Origin: Streptomyces shenzhenensis | GTDB lineage: Bacteria; Actinomycetota; Actinomycetes; Streptomycetales; Streptomycetaceae | NCBI RefSeq assembly: GCF_003688995.1 | Contig: NZ_PENI01000004.1 | Span: 1 to 64,000, forward strand | DNA length: 64,000 bases | Direction: 5' to 3' | The notes under the pieces: generated by a model | The model's input: the letters and a program-made list of their open reading frames with translations, nothing else | Database searches by the model: none | Told to the model about the DNA's origin: nothing | Shown here: piece by piece, positions 1 to 8,350 of the stretch | Layout: each line of letters begins with the position of its first letter | Position numbering within the stretch: the stretch's first letter is position 1 | Position numbers and translations under genes: made by a program

Positions 1-358
1 GCGGACTCGTCGTCCGCTCCCCCTCCCGGACCGCACCACAGGAGTCCCGCAGGAGAAACAGATGCGGGCCGTGCGGGTCCGGCGGCATACGGGAGCAGAC
101 CTGGCACATCATGTTCAGCATCGCCCGGCGCTGCCGGTAGGGGTGGACGTTCCGGAGCTGTGGGCTGCCCCGGCGCCGCTTCGGCCGGAGGGCGTACCGG
201 GCCCAGAGCACACCGAAGCTGTCGCGGTCGTACGGCGTCTCATCCGCGTACCCGATCCCCGGGACCACGCGGCGGCGGGTGACCGGACACGACAGGAGCC
301 TTTCCTCACTCCATCCGGCGATGTAGGGGACGAGGCCTGGCGGTGCCGGAGGCAACAC
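1..358 (-). CDS. Conserved actinomycete hypothetical protein, CxxC-containing, 3' end cut by window edge
   Basis: The open frame starts at GTG 356-358, preceded at 9 nt by a strong AAGGAAGG ribosome binding site (368-375), and runs off the left edge after about 119 codons. The protein begins LPPAPPGLVPYIAGWSEER, then has a Tyr/Arg-rich stretch and a CQVC motif around residue 92 that could bind zinc. I recall similar Streptomyces proteins of unknown function found next to the family represented by the broken gene just upstream. The longer open frame on the opposite strand here is a shadow. Function unknown; the start is well supported. Confidence 0.7.
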   Translation of the reverse strand, partial: MLPPAPPGLVPYIAGWSEERLLSCPVTRRRVVPGIGYADETPYDRDSFGVLWARYALRPKRRRGSPQLRNVHPYRQRRAMLNMMCQVCSRMPPDPHGPHLFLLRDSCGAVREGERTTSP

Positions 359-531
359 GATCGAGAACCTTCCTTTTTCGAAGCGAAAGTGACGGCCCGG
401 CACACTGCTGGACATCACCGGGCCGGGTGTGCCGGGCCGGGCCCGCCGGCCCCTGCGGGGAGAGCCGGGAGCGGGAAGCCGGCGGGCCCGGCCATCCCCG
501 GTCAGCTCTGCACCTAACGGGTCGTGGCTCC

Positions 532-932
532 TCACGCGATCACCTGCGGTGCGCCCGTCAGGGCGTCCTGCTGCTTCGCCGCCAGCGCCTGGTGCAGGTG
601 CTGTGGGTCGGTGAGGGGGCCGGTGCCGTCCGGGAGCGTCACCCAGTACGGGCCCGGAGTGGAAGTCACCCGCGGTTCGGCTAGTCGGCGGCGCGGCTGG
701 GCGGGGTCGGCGTGGTGGTCCAGGTCCGCGCCGAGCGGTGTGTACGGCACGCGTACGGCGTCCCACACGATGCCCGCGGTCAGCACGGCGATGCCCTGCG
801 TCGTCCACTCTTCATTGGCCGCTTCGTGGGACGGCGCCGCCTGGTACAGCCAGGCCTTGGCCACCGCGCGGCGCCGGCCGGTTCGGGGCGGGTAGGGGCG
901 GCGGAAGCCTGGGCCGTTCTGATCTCGGTCAT
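532..932 (-). pseudogene. Broken member of a Streptomyces-specific conserved family (frameshift plus internal loss)
   Basis: ATG 930-932 has a weak GAGG site and reads MTEIRTAQASAAPTRPEP...GAARW. The continuation LYQAAPSHEAANEEW...GIAVLTAGIVWDAVRVPY lies in another frame. Removing 11 nt (850-860) that sit between two TGG codons joins the two parts exactly in frame as AARW-LYQAAPSHE, so an 11-bp insertion is the simplest explanation of the break. The downstream part also looks internally deleted: a family-typical N-terminal block (RRRLAE) runs directly into the C-terminal block (PRVTSTPGPYW, then GPLTDPQHLHQAL) without the central region I remember for this family. It lies 173 nt upstream of the edge gene, same strand. 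A GTG-initiated intact short protein in the longer frame cannot be excluded. Confidence 0.5.
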
Positions 933-1165
933 CGGAGCCTCGTCGTGGTGAGCGGAATGAGAGGTGACGGCCGTCCGTCCCGGTGGCGGGAACGGCCTCC
1001 GTCGCACCAATGCGCCGCGTTACGGCGGTTGTTGGTGCTGACATGAGTCAACGATCAACCGCGCCCATGCGACCATCACTCATGCGGCACTCGCATACGG
1101 AAATGCACTGAGCGGGTGCGGGTAGGCGCCCAAAGCCGTGGAGACTCGTAGCGTGGGGGTACGCC

Positions 1166-2425
1166 GTGGACTTCCAGACAGGGCTGATCCGGGACGCGTC
1201 CCGGGCCGGGGATTACGGGCGCGTCATCGAATTGGCCCGCAAGGCACAACAGATGACGCAGACGGCATTGGGGCAGGCTTTGGGCCTGTCGCAGTCCACC
1301 GTCTCCCGCCTGGAGAAGAAGGGCCAGGGCGACTACAGCACGAACATCCTGGAGGCGGCAGCCGCACACCTCGCCATTCCGCCGGCGCTGGTGGGCCTCG
1401 CGGACGGCCGTCCCCAGGCGCAGGTGAAAGACGGGTCAGACGACATGCAGCGCAGGACACTTCTAGGCGGGGTCGTAGCAGTCGCAGCGACCTCGGTCCT
1501 GTCCCCACCTCCTGCCGTTGATGCCGCCGATGGCGGTGGTGGGCAGGCCGCCGCGCTGCGCCTGTCCACCAGTGCCTACAGACGGCTCGATGGCTCCACC
1601 CCGTCCCGTGACCTGTATGACACCATCGAGGCTCACATCCGGCTCATCCAGAGCATCACCCGATCCGCGCGCGGCAACGGCGACCGGGAACGGCTTGCTG
1701 CGGTGGGCAGCGAAGCCGCTTCCTTCGCGGGCTGGCTCGCCTGGGACAAGGGCGACTACGGCTCCGCCCGGTCCTGGTACGGTGCAGCGATCAAGGCCGC
1801 CAAGACGGCCGGCAACCCCCTGCTGGCCGCCTACCAGCGGGGTACGCTCGCCCAGTTCGAGGCACACGCCGGAAACGGCGTGGAGGCACTGAACCAGGCA
1901 CTCCGAGCTCGGCGCGCGCTTGGGGACCGGCGTCCGCCCGTCGCGGATGCCTGGCTGTCAAGCGTCGAAGCCCTCGGCCACGCAGCGGCCGGGGATCGGC
2001 GGGCGACCGACAAAGCCCTGACCGCGAGCCGCTCCGCTGCCGTGGCCTTGAAGACGACCGAGGAGCCGCCACCGTGGCCGTGGGTCTTCTCTTTCACTCC
2101 GGAGAAGGTGGCCGCCTGCCGGGTGACCTGCGGCGCGCGGCTCGGCCTGGCGGCCTGGGTGATCAGCGACGACGTAGCGGCCCTGGCCACCGGCCACGCC
2201 AAACAACGCGCCCTGCTGGTACTGGACATCGCCGCCGGTCACCTGGCCGCCGGAAGAGTGGACGCCGCGTTCGCCCTCGCCTCGCGCGCCCTCGACACCG
2301 GTCTGACGTACCGGTCCGGGCGGATCGTGGAGCGGGCCCGCGCCGTACGCCGTACCCTCACAACCGCCTCACCGCCAAAGGCGGTGCGGGACTTCGACGA
2401 GCGCCTTCACGGCGTTTACCTGTAG
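1166..2425 (+). CDS. XRE-family helix-turn-helix regulator with TPR-like C-terminus
   Basis: A 419-aa cytoplasmic DNA-binding protein. Residues about 20-75 form a Cro/CI-type HTH (MTQTALGQALGLSQSTVSRLE). Residues 95-125 hold an MQRRTLLGG stretch often seen as a linker in this Streptomyces class, and the remaining 290 residues are Ala/Leu-rich helical repeats typical of TPR sensor domains. The GTG start follows a G-rich Shine-Dalgarno region. The next gene follows 15 nt after the stop, so the two are co-transcribed; the pairing of such regulators with small SLOG-like proteins suggests that a nucleotide-type ligand is sensed or processed. The ligand is unknown. Confidence 0.8.
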   Translation: MDFQTGLIRDASRAGDYGRVIELARKAQQMTQTALGQALGLSQSTVSRLEKKGQGDYSTNILEAAAAHLAIPPALVGLADGRPQAQVKDGSDDMQRRTLLGGVVAVAATSVLSPPPAVDAADGGGGQAAALRLSTSAYRRLDGSTPSRDLYDTIEAHIRLIQSITRSARGNGDRERLAAVGSEAASFAGWLAWDKGDYGSARSWYGAAIKAAKTAGNPLLAAYQRGTLAQFEAHAGNGVEALNQALRARRALGDRRPPVADAWLSSVEALGHAAAGDRRATDKALTASRSAAVALKTTEEPPPWPWVFSFTPEKVAACRVTCGARLGLAAWVISDDVAALATGHAKQRALLVLDIAAGHLAAGRVDAAFALASRALDTGLTYRSGRIVERARAVRRTLTTASPPKAVRDFDERLHGVYL

Positions 2426-2440
2426 CAGAGGGGATCATCG

Positions 2441-2914
2441 ATGCGCGTAGGGATCACCGGACATCGCGGGCTCAGCAAGGAGGTGGCCCAACGGGTACGC
2501 GCCATGCTTGATGAGGTCGTACGCGACTTGGACACCGCCGACCTGACAGCCGTGTCGTGCATCGCCGACGGTCCCGATGCATGGTTCGCGGAAGCGGTGT
2601 TGAAGCAGGGCGGCCGTCTCGAAGTCGTCGTTCCCGCGACGGAGTACCGCGAGAGCCTTCCAGAGTCGCACCACCCCATCTATGACGAGCTGTACAGCGG
2701 CGCGGTCGACATCCATGAAACCGGCATGACCGAGTCAACCTCCGAGGCGCACCAGGCGGGAAGCGAGATCCTCGTGGGCCTCGTCGACGAGCTGATCGCC
2801 GTGTGGGACGGGAAACCGGCCTGGGCGTTCGGCGGGACAGCAGACGTGGTCGCTTACGCGGAGCGGACCGGTGTGCCCGTGCGCATCGTGTGGCCGGCCG
2901 GCGCCAGCCGCTGA
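2441..2914 (+). CDS. SLOG-superfamily (DprA/LOG-like) nucleotide-binding protein
   Basis: A 157-aa single-domain Rossmann-like protein. The N-terminus GITGHRGL (residues 4-11) is the SLOG-type nucleotide-binding loop; a second conserved element, WDGKPAWAFGGTADVVAYA (about 121-139), matches the GGT-x-D-x-V-x-YA segment usual in these proteins. The SLOG fold binds nucleotide-derived ligands or cleaves cytokinin-type nucleotides, and many members act in defence signalling, but the ligand here is unknown. It follows the XRE regulator by 15 nt. No catalytic partner or effector gene lies downstream before the convergent SGNH hydrolase, so a two-gene regulator/sensor unit is the most that can be said. 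Confidence 0.75.
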   Translation: MRVGITGHRGLSKEVAQRVRAMLDEVVRDLDTADLTAVSCIADGPDAWFAEAVLKQGGRLEVVVPATEYRESLPESHHPIYDELYSGAVDIHETGMTESTSEAHQAGSEILVGLVDELIAVWDGKPAWAFGGTADVVAYAERTGVPVRIVWPAGASR

Positions 2915-3180
2915 CCGGGCAAGAGTCGCGCGAGCAGCGCGTCGAGGTCGGACGCGTCATGCGGGCCGGCATGGCAGAGCCCCCCGTCGTCGTGGGCCCT
3001 ACCTGGCCGCGTCACGGGGCTGCCCGCCATCCGGGGGCACGGGGTGCCGCCCGGCTCCAGACAGACATCGACCACCACCCGAGCCACACACCCCACCGCC
3101 CCGCAGGACGCCACCCACCCGGCCGACGGCTGAGCTGTCACGATCCTGCCGCCGTCGGCCGGCTGTCGGTGCCGGTTCCG

Positions 3181-4515
3181 CTATAGCTCCGCCTGGCCCG
3201 CGCCCTTGAGGGCGTGTAGGTCGAAGGTCTCGGCCATCCTGCGGTAGCCCCGGTCGCTGGGGTGCAGATGGTCGCCCGAGTCGTACTCCGGGCGGAGCCG
3301 GCGCGGGCTCCACGGGTCCCGCAGGGCCGCGTCGAAGTCGGCCACCGCGTCGAAGACCTCGCCCGCGCGGATCCGGGCGTTGATCTCCCGGCGGACCCGC
3401 TCGCGGGCCGGTGTCGAGCCCCGGTGCCCGGAGAACGGCATCAGGGTGGCGCCGACGACCTTGAGCCCGCGGGCATGGGCCCGGCGGACCAGCGTGCGCA
3501 GTCCCTCGGTGATCCGGTCCGGGTCGGCGAGCAGCGGGTTGCGGAGGATGTCGTTGACCCCCAGGTCGATGACGACCACCTTGACGTTCGTACGGTCGAG
3601 CACGTCCCGTTCGAAGCGGTCGAGCGCGTTCTCGTTGTCGGCGGGCCGGCCCAGCCCGTCCGCCAGGATCTGGTTCCCGCTGATGCCCGCGTTGACGATG
3701 CTGTAGTGGGGCACGTCAGCACCGTCCGAGACCGCGTCGCGCAGCCGCCGGGCGAGCAGGTCCGTCCAGCGGCGGTTGGCGTTCTCGGTGGAGGTGATTC
3801 CGTCGGTGAGCGAGTCGCCGAGCACCACCACCGTGCCGTCGGACTCGTTGCTCAGCACGTCGAGGGCGGTCAGATAACGCCAGGTGGACGTCTGCTCGGT
3901 GTAGCGGGCGGCGGTCGTGTCCTCGGTGCGGTCGCCGTAGGCGATGTACGAGGTCTGCCGCGCGTGCGGGTGGTAGGTGACCGGGCCCGCGGCGGTCGGC
4001 GAGTACGTGGTGACCAGGACGTCCGCCGCGCGCGGGACGGTGATCCGTACGGCGTCGCTCACCACCTGCTCACCCGGCGGTATCACCACGTCGGTGCTGC
4101 CGCCGAACGTGAGCCGCCGCATCGTCCGGGCCACGGCGGCCGCGGTGTCGTCACCGGCCGCGACCGCTATGGATGCGCGTGTGACGGCCAGCGCCGACTG
4201 GCCGTAGAGGTTGGACAGCGTGATCCGGGCACTGGTGCCGCCCACGCTCGTGTGGACCACGTTGCGCACCGAGCGGCCCGCCATGCCCTGCGTCTCCGTG
4301 CCCGGCTCGCCGCCCACCGGGGAGGCGGACCAGGCGCCGACCCAGGTGCCCGCGGAGGCGGGGGCCGCCGAGGGGTCGTGGCGCGGACGGTGACTGGCGA
4401 CGGCGGTGCGGGGCGTGCCGTCGTCGGCAGCCACGCCGGCGTAGATGGCGGCGGACAGTCCCAGCACCAGCGCGATGACCGCGCTGAGCAGGACGTAGCC
4501 ATGACGCCTGGTCAT
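3181..4515 (-). CDS. Secreted SGNH/GDSL-family esterase
   Basis: A 444-aa exported hydrolase. The N-terminal hydrophobic segment (residues 8-30) after MTRRHG is a signal peptide or anchor. The catalytic core lies in the C-terminal half: block I VVVLGDSLTDG with the nucleophile Ser, block II NAGISGNQ with oxyanion Gly, block III LGVNDI with Asn, and block V GDHLHPSDRGY with the Asp/His pair. The roughly 190-residue N-terminal region before the GDS block is a beta-rich domain common in the Streptomyces SGNH proteins related to rhamnogalacturonan or acyl esterases. Substrate unknown. ATG 4513-4515 follows GAGGAGA at 11 nt. Transcribed divergently from the DUF445 gene. Confidence 0.85.
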   Translation of the reverse strand: MTRRHGYVLLSAVIALVLGLSAAIYAGVAADDGTPRTAVASHRPRHDPSAAPASAGTWVGAWSASPVGGEPGTETQGMAGRSVRNVVHTSVGGTSARITLSNLYGQSALAVTRASIAVAAGDDTAAAVARTMRRLTFGGSTDVVIPPGEQVVSDAVRITVPRAADVLVTTYSPTAAGPVTYHPHARQTSYIAYGDRTEDTTAARYTEQTSTWRYLTALDVLSNESDGTVVVLGDSLTDGITSTENANRRWTDLLARRLRDAVSDGADVPHYSIVNAGISGNQILADGLGRPADNENALDRFERDVLDRTNVKVVVIDLGVNDILRNPLLADPDRITEGLRTLVRRAHARGLKVVGATLMPFSGHRGSTPARERVRREINARIRAGEVFDAVADFDAALRDPWSPRRLRPEYDSGDHLHPSDRGYRRMAETFDLHALKGAGQAEL

Positions 4516-4707
4516 GCTTGTGTTGTTCTCCTCGGCGAGGGGAGCCGGGGCTCCGGTCCGACGAGCCCATGATGTGTCATGAGCCGGGGTGACCTGACAG
4601 GACCCTGTGCAAACCCCCGCCCGGACAGACGCCGGGAACTCTTGTTCCGTTCCAGGAGTCGGTCAGGTTGGGACAATGGGTGCGGGATCGCCGAACGGGT
4701 GGAGCGT

Positions 4708-6129
4708 ATGGAACGCACGGAGGAAGGCGCGGAAGGGCGTACGGCAGAACGTACGGCCGAACGCATGATCGAACGTGCGGCGGACGGTCGTGCGGCGGAC
4801 GGTACGGAGACGGGCCCGGCCGCGGGCACGGCGGCCGGGCCCGCGGCGCCGCGCAGCCAGCGCGCCATGACGTCGTTCACCCCCGCCGACGCGGAGCGGC
4901 AGCGCGGCGTGCGGCGCATGAAGCTCACCGCGGTCGGTCTGCTGCTCTTCGTGGCCGTCGTCTACATCCTCGCGAAATGGGCCGCGAGCGCGGGCGCGGG
5001 CCCCTGGGCGGGCTATGTCGCCGCGGCGGCCGAGGCCGGCATGGTCGGCGCGCTCGCCGACTGGTTCGCGGTCACCGCCCTCTTCCGCCACCCCCTCGGC
5101 CTGCCCATCCCGCACACCGCGATCATCCCCACGAAGAAGGACCAGCTCGGGATCTCGCTCGGCGAGTTCGTCGGCGAGAACTTCCTCTCCCAGGACGTCG
5201 TACGGCAGCGGCTGCGCGCCGTCGGCATCGGCAGCAGACTCGGCACCTGGCTGGCCGAGCCCGAACACGCGGACCGGGTGACGGCGGAGCTGGCCACGGC
5301 GCTGCGCGGCGCCCTGACCGTGCTGCGCGACTCCGACGTCCAGGCGGTGGTCGGGGAGGCCATCACGCGCCGCGCCAACGCCCAGGAGATCGCCCCCGGC
5401 ATGGGGAAGATGCTGGAGAAGATCGTCGCGGACGGCGGTCACAAGCGGTTCGTCGACCTGATCGTCGGCCGGGCGCACGACTGGCTCGTCCTCCACGACG
5501 AGCAGGTCATGGACGCCGTCCAGGGCGGCGCCCCCGGCTGGACCCCGCGCTTCGTCGACAAGAAGGTCGGCGAACGGGTCTACAAGGAACTGCTGCGCTT
5601 CGTCACCGAGATGCGGGACATGCCCTCCCACCCGGCGCGCGGCGCCCTCGATCGCTTCCTCGGCGACTTCGCCTCCGACCTGCAGGCCGACACGGACACC
5701 CGCGCGCGCGTGGAGCGGCTCAAGGGCGAGGTGCTGGGCCGCGGCGAGGTCCAGGACCTGATCGCCTCCGCCTGGACGGCCGTACGGTCCATGATCGTCT
5801 CGGCGGCCGAGGACGAGCGCAGCGAGCTGCGGCTGCGCGTCCGCGCCTCGCTGCTGACGCTGGGCGCCCGGATGGCCACCGAACCCAAGGTCCAGGAGAA
5901 GGTCGACAGCTGGGTCGAGGGCGCGGCGGTGCACATCGTGACCACCTACCGCAAGGAGATCACCTCCCTGATCACCGACACCGTGGCCGGCTGGGACGCC
6001 GAGCACACCACCCGCAAGATCGAGGCCCACATCGGCCGTGACCTGCAGTTCATCCGCATCAATGGCACGGTGGTCGGTTCCCTGGCAGGGTTGTTGATCT
6101 ACACGGTGTCGCGGGCGTTCGGCGCTTAG
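4708..6129 (+). CDS. DUF445 family membrane-anchored protein
   Basis: About 473 aa from ATG 4708 (GGAG just upstream). An alternative ATG at 4867 would begin MTSFTPADAERQRG, where family homologues align well. Residues about 70-95 form one transmembrane helix, followed by the conserved block GMVGALADWFAVTALFRHP and PIPHTAIIP, typical of DUF445 (YjiN) proteins, then a long helical region and a C-terminal hydrophobic segment (GSLAGLLIYTVSRAF). The first 50 residues are low complexity (repeated ERTAER/ADGRAADG units), caused by short imperfect DNA repeats at 4730-4810. Function of the family is not established; membrane location is inferred from the helices. Confidence 0.85.
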   Translation: MERTEEGAEGRTAERTAERMIERAADGRAADGTETGPAAGTAAGPAAPRSQRAMTSFTPADAERQRGVRRMKLTAVGLLLFVAVVYILAKWAASAGAGPWAGYVAAAAEAGMVGALADWFAVTALFRHPLGLPIPHTAIIPTKKDQLGISLGEFVGENFLSQDVVRQRLRAVGIGSRLGTWLAEPEHADRVTAELATALRGALTVLRDSDVQAVVGEAITRRANAQEIAPGMGKMLEKIVADGGHKRFVDLIVGRAHDWLVLHDEQVMDAVQGGAPGWTPRFVDKKVGERVYKELLRFVTEMRDMPSHPARGALDRFLGDFASDLQADTDTRARVERLKGEVLGRGEVQDLIASAWTAVRSMIVSAAEDERSELRLRVRASLLTLGARMATEPKVQEKVDSWVEGAAVHIVTTYRKEITSLITDTVAGWDAEHTTRKIEAHIGRDLQFIRINGTVVGSLAGLLIYTVSRAFGA

Positions 6130-6154
6130 CCGGGCCGGCCGCGGGGGCCCTGCC

Positions 6155-6376
6155 GGGCTTCTGCGCGACGCGGGGCCCTGCCGGGCTTCTCGGCGACACG
6201 GGAACCCTGTTGGGCTCCTCGGTGACCCAGGAGTCTTGTCGGGCTCCTCGGTGACCCAGGAGTCCTGTCGGGCTTCTCGGTGGCCGAGGGGACCTGGCGG
6301 GCTTCTCGGTGGCCGAGGGGACCTGGCGGGCTTCTCGGCGACGCGGGATCCCTGCTGGGCTCCTCGGTGACGCGGC
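6155..6376 (+). repeat. 29-bp tandem repeat array, about 7.7 units, between DUF445 and MFS genes
   Basis: Units start at 6155 (28 nt), 6183, 6212, 6241, 6270, 6299, 6328 and 6357 (partial), each beginning GGGCTYCT. Units 5 and 6 are identical; units 3 and 4 differ by one base. A degenerate half unit precedes the array (6141-6154). Each unit contains an inverted repeat: in units 5/6 CTCGG-TGG-CCGAG; in units 3/4 arms CTCCT and AGGAG flank an inner GG-TGA-CC. There are no spacers, and 29 is not a multiple of 3, so this is neither CRISPR nor coding repeats. It fills the 274 nt between the DUF445 stop and the MFS start and would be transcribed as a row of small hairpins in any read-through mRNA. 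Confidence 0.9.
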
Positions 6377-6403
6377 GACCCGACGACGAGGGAGTCCGTG
6401 CCC

Positions 6404-7858
6404 ATGACCGCTGCCCAGGCCGCCACCGGCCGGACCGTCACCACCTCCGTACCCGCCCGGCTGGACCGTCTGCCCTGGTCCCGCTGGCACTGGACGATCG
6501 TGATCGGCCTCGGCACCGTATGGATCCTGGACGGCCTGGAGGTCACGGTCGTCGGCAACATCGCGAGCCGGCTGTCCGAGCCCGGCAGCGGGCTGCCGAT
6601 CACCTCGGGCGAGGTCACCGGCGTCGCCGCCGCGCTCTATGTGGCCGGCGCCTGCTCCGGCGCCCTCTTCTGGGGCCGGCTGACCGACCGCTACGGCCGC
6701 CGGAAGCTCTTCATGATCACCCTGGGGGTCTATCTGGCCGCCACCGCGCTGACCGCGGCCTCCTTCTCGACCTGGTGGTTCTTCCTGTTCCGCTTCCTGA
6801 CCGGCTTCGGCATCGGCGGCGAGTACGCGGCCATCAACTCGGCGATCGACGAGCTGATCCCGGCGTACCACCGCGGCCGGGTCGACCTGCTCATCAACGG
6901 CAGCTTCTGGCTGGGCGCGGTCGGCGGTTCGCTGCTGTCGATCGTCGCGCTGAACACCGGCCTGCTGCCCGCGGACGTCGGCTGGCGGCTGACGTTCGCG
7001 CTGGGCGCCGTGCTCGCCCTGGTCATCCTCCTGGTACGGCGGCACGTCCCCGAGAGCCCGCGCTGGCTGCTGATCCACGGCCGGGAGCGGGAGGCGGAAC
7101 GGATCGTCGCCTCGATCGAGCGGCAGGTCGTCGCGGAGCGGGGCGGACCGCTGCCCCAGCCGCGTGGCGTACTGGTCATCCGCCAGCGCCGCAGCATCGG
7201 GTTCCGGGAGATCGCCCGCACGGTCCTCCACGACTACCGCAGACGCGCCGTGCTCGGCTTCGCCCTCTTCGTCGGCCAGGCCTTTCTCTACAACGCGATC
7301 ACCTTCGGCTTCGGCGCGATCCTGACCAGGTTCTTCGCCGTCCCGACGGGCGACACCGGTTACTACTTCGTCGTCATCGCGGCCGGCAACTTCCTGGGCC
7401 CGCTGCTGCTCGGCAAGCTCTTCGACACCGTGGGCCGACGGGTGATGATCTCCTCGACCTATCTGCTCTCCGGCCTGCTGCTGTTCGGCACGGCCTGGCT
7501 GTTCGACCGGGGCGCGCTCGGCGCGGGCACGCTGACCGCGTGCTGGTGCGCGGTGCTGTTCTTCGCCTCGGCGGGCGCCTCCAGCGCGTATCTGACCGTC
7601 TCCGAGATCTTCCCGATGGAGACCCGGGCCATGTCCATCGCCTTCTTCTACGCCCTCAGCACCGCGGCCGGCGGGATCAGCGGCCCGCTCCTGTTCGCCG
7701 GGCTCACCGGCACCGGCAGGGTCGGCGACACGGTCCTCGCCTTCCAGGTCGGCGCGGGCCTGATGTGCGCGGCCGGGCTGGTCGCGGCGGCGCTGGCGGT
7801 ACCGGCGGAACGACGGCCACTGGAGGATGTGGCCCGCCCCTTGACGGCGGCGGACTAG
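6404..7858 (+). CDS. MFS transporter (metabolite:H+ symporter type)
   Basis: A 484-aa, 12-helix integral membrane transporter. Helix 1-2 region: VWILDGLEVTVVGNI; loop 2-3 signature GRLTDRYGRRKLF (the MFS A motif); helix 4-5 region FRFLTGFGIGGEYAA, the block shared with the sugar/metabolite symporters; helix 6 is followed by PESPRWLLIHGRE, the PESPRWL signature of the sugar-porter/AAHS/SV2-like group. The substrate is probably an organic acid or sugar-like metabolite but cannot be assigned. ATG 6404 lies 9 nt after GAGGGAG; an in-frame GTG at 6398 is too close to it. It lies immediately after the 29-bp repeat array. Confidence 0.85.
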   Translation: MTAAQAATGRTVTTSVPARLDRLPWSRWHWTIVIGLGTVWILDGLEVTVVGNIASRLSEPGSGLPITSGEVTGVAAALYVAGACSGALFWGRLTDRYGRRKLFMITLGVYLAATALTAASFSTWWFFLFRFLTGFGIGGEYAAINSAIDELIPAYHRGRVDLLINGSFWLGAVGGSLLSIVALNTGLLPADVGWRLTFALGAVLALVILLVRRHVPESPRWLLIHGREREAERIVASIERQVVAERGGPLPQPRGVLVIRQRRSIGFREIARTVLHDYRRRAVLGFALFVGQAFLYNAITFGFGAILTRFFAVPTGDTGYYFVVIAAGNFLGPLLLGKLFDTVGRRVMISSTYLLSGLLLFGTAWLFDRGALGAGTLTACWCAVLFFASAGASSAYLTVSEIFPMETRAMSIAFFYALSTAAGGISGPLLFAGLTGTGRVGDTVLAFQVGAGLMCAAGLVAAALAVPAERRPLEDVARPLTAAD

Positions 7859-7942
7859 CATCCCGTGACGTCGCTGCCGCTCGGGTTGGTGGAGGCGCTG
7901 CGCGCGGCGGAGACGAACGGGCCTTTCGGCCCCGGGCCGGGC

Positions 7943-8245
7943 TCAGGCGCGCCGGTCGGCGACGGCCCAGGAGGCCAGGGCGACGGCGCCGGCGACCCCG
8001 AACACGGACGGCCAGGCACCGATCTTCTTGGCCAGCGGATGCGACCCGGCGAAGGCGGCGACATACGCGGCACCGAGCACGCCCGCCGCCCCGGGCCCGG
8101 CCTGCTTGTGCCACTGCTGAGCGGCGGCGGCCCCCGCGACGGCCAGGACGACCCCGCCGAGTTGCCGCTTCTTCGTCCAGCGGGCGACGCCGTACCCGCC
8201 GACGAGCCCGCTCGCGGCGATCACAGAGCTGGGAACCATGGCCAT
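7943..8245 (-). CDS. Small conserved membrane protein
   Basis: A 100-aa protein from ATG 8243-8245, which has AAGGAGG 5 nt upstream; the longer upstream extension is rejected on that basis. Three or four hydrophobic segments with short loops (SSVIAASGLVGGYGVARW, GGVVLAVAGAAAA, GAAGVLGAAYVAAF, SVFGVAGAVALASW) indicate a small polytopic membrane protein. No enzymatic motif is visible. I recall similar Streptomyces hypotheticals. Convergent with the MFS gene. Confidence 0.7.
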   Translation of the reverse strand: MAMVPSSVIAASGLVGGYGVARWTKKRQLGGVVLAVAGAAAAQQWHKQAGPGAAGVLGAAYVAAFAGSHPLAKKIGAWPSVFGVAGAVALASWAVADRRA

Positions 8246-8350
8246 GTCTGCCTCCTTGTGCCACTGCCCAGAGGCTAACCCCGGGCCCACGCACCGCCCC
8301 GAACCTGAGTCAAGGCGTGTCAACTTTCCACGGGCGGGCCCGGCGGCGCT

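Noticed and set aside
62..517. Plus-strand frame at the left edge
   Set aside because: The minus-strand frame with GTG start and AAGGAAGG site has sensible composition and reads off the edge.
6155..6376. CRISPR array
   Set aside because: The 29-nt period is suggestive, but there are no spacers and no cas genes beside it.
4663..6618. A 651-codon minus-strand frame across the DUF445 gene and the repeat array
   Set aside because: Low-complexity translation, no ribosome site, and opposite to the DUF445 gene with conserved motifs.
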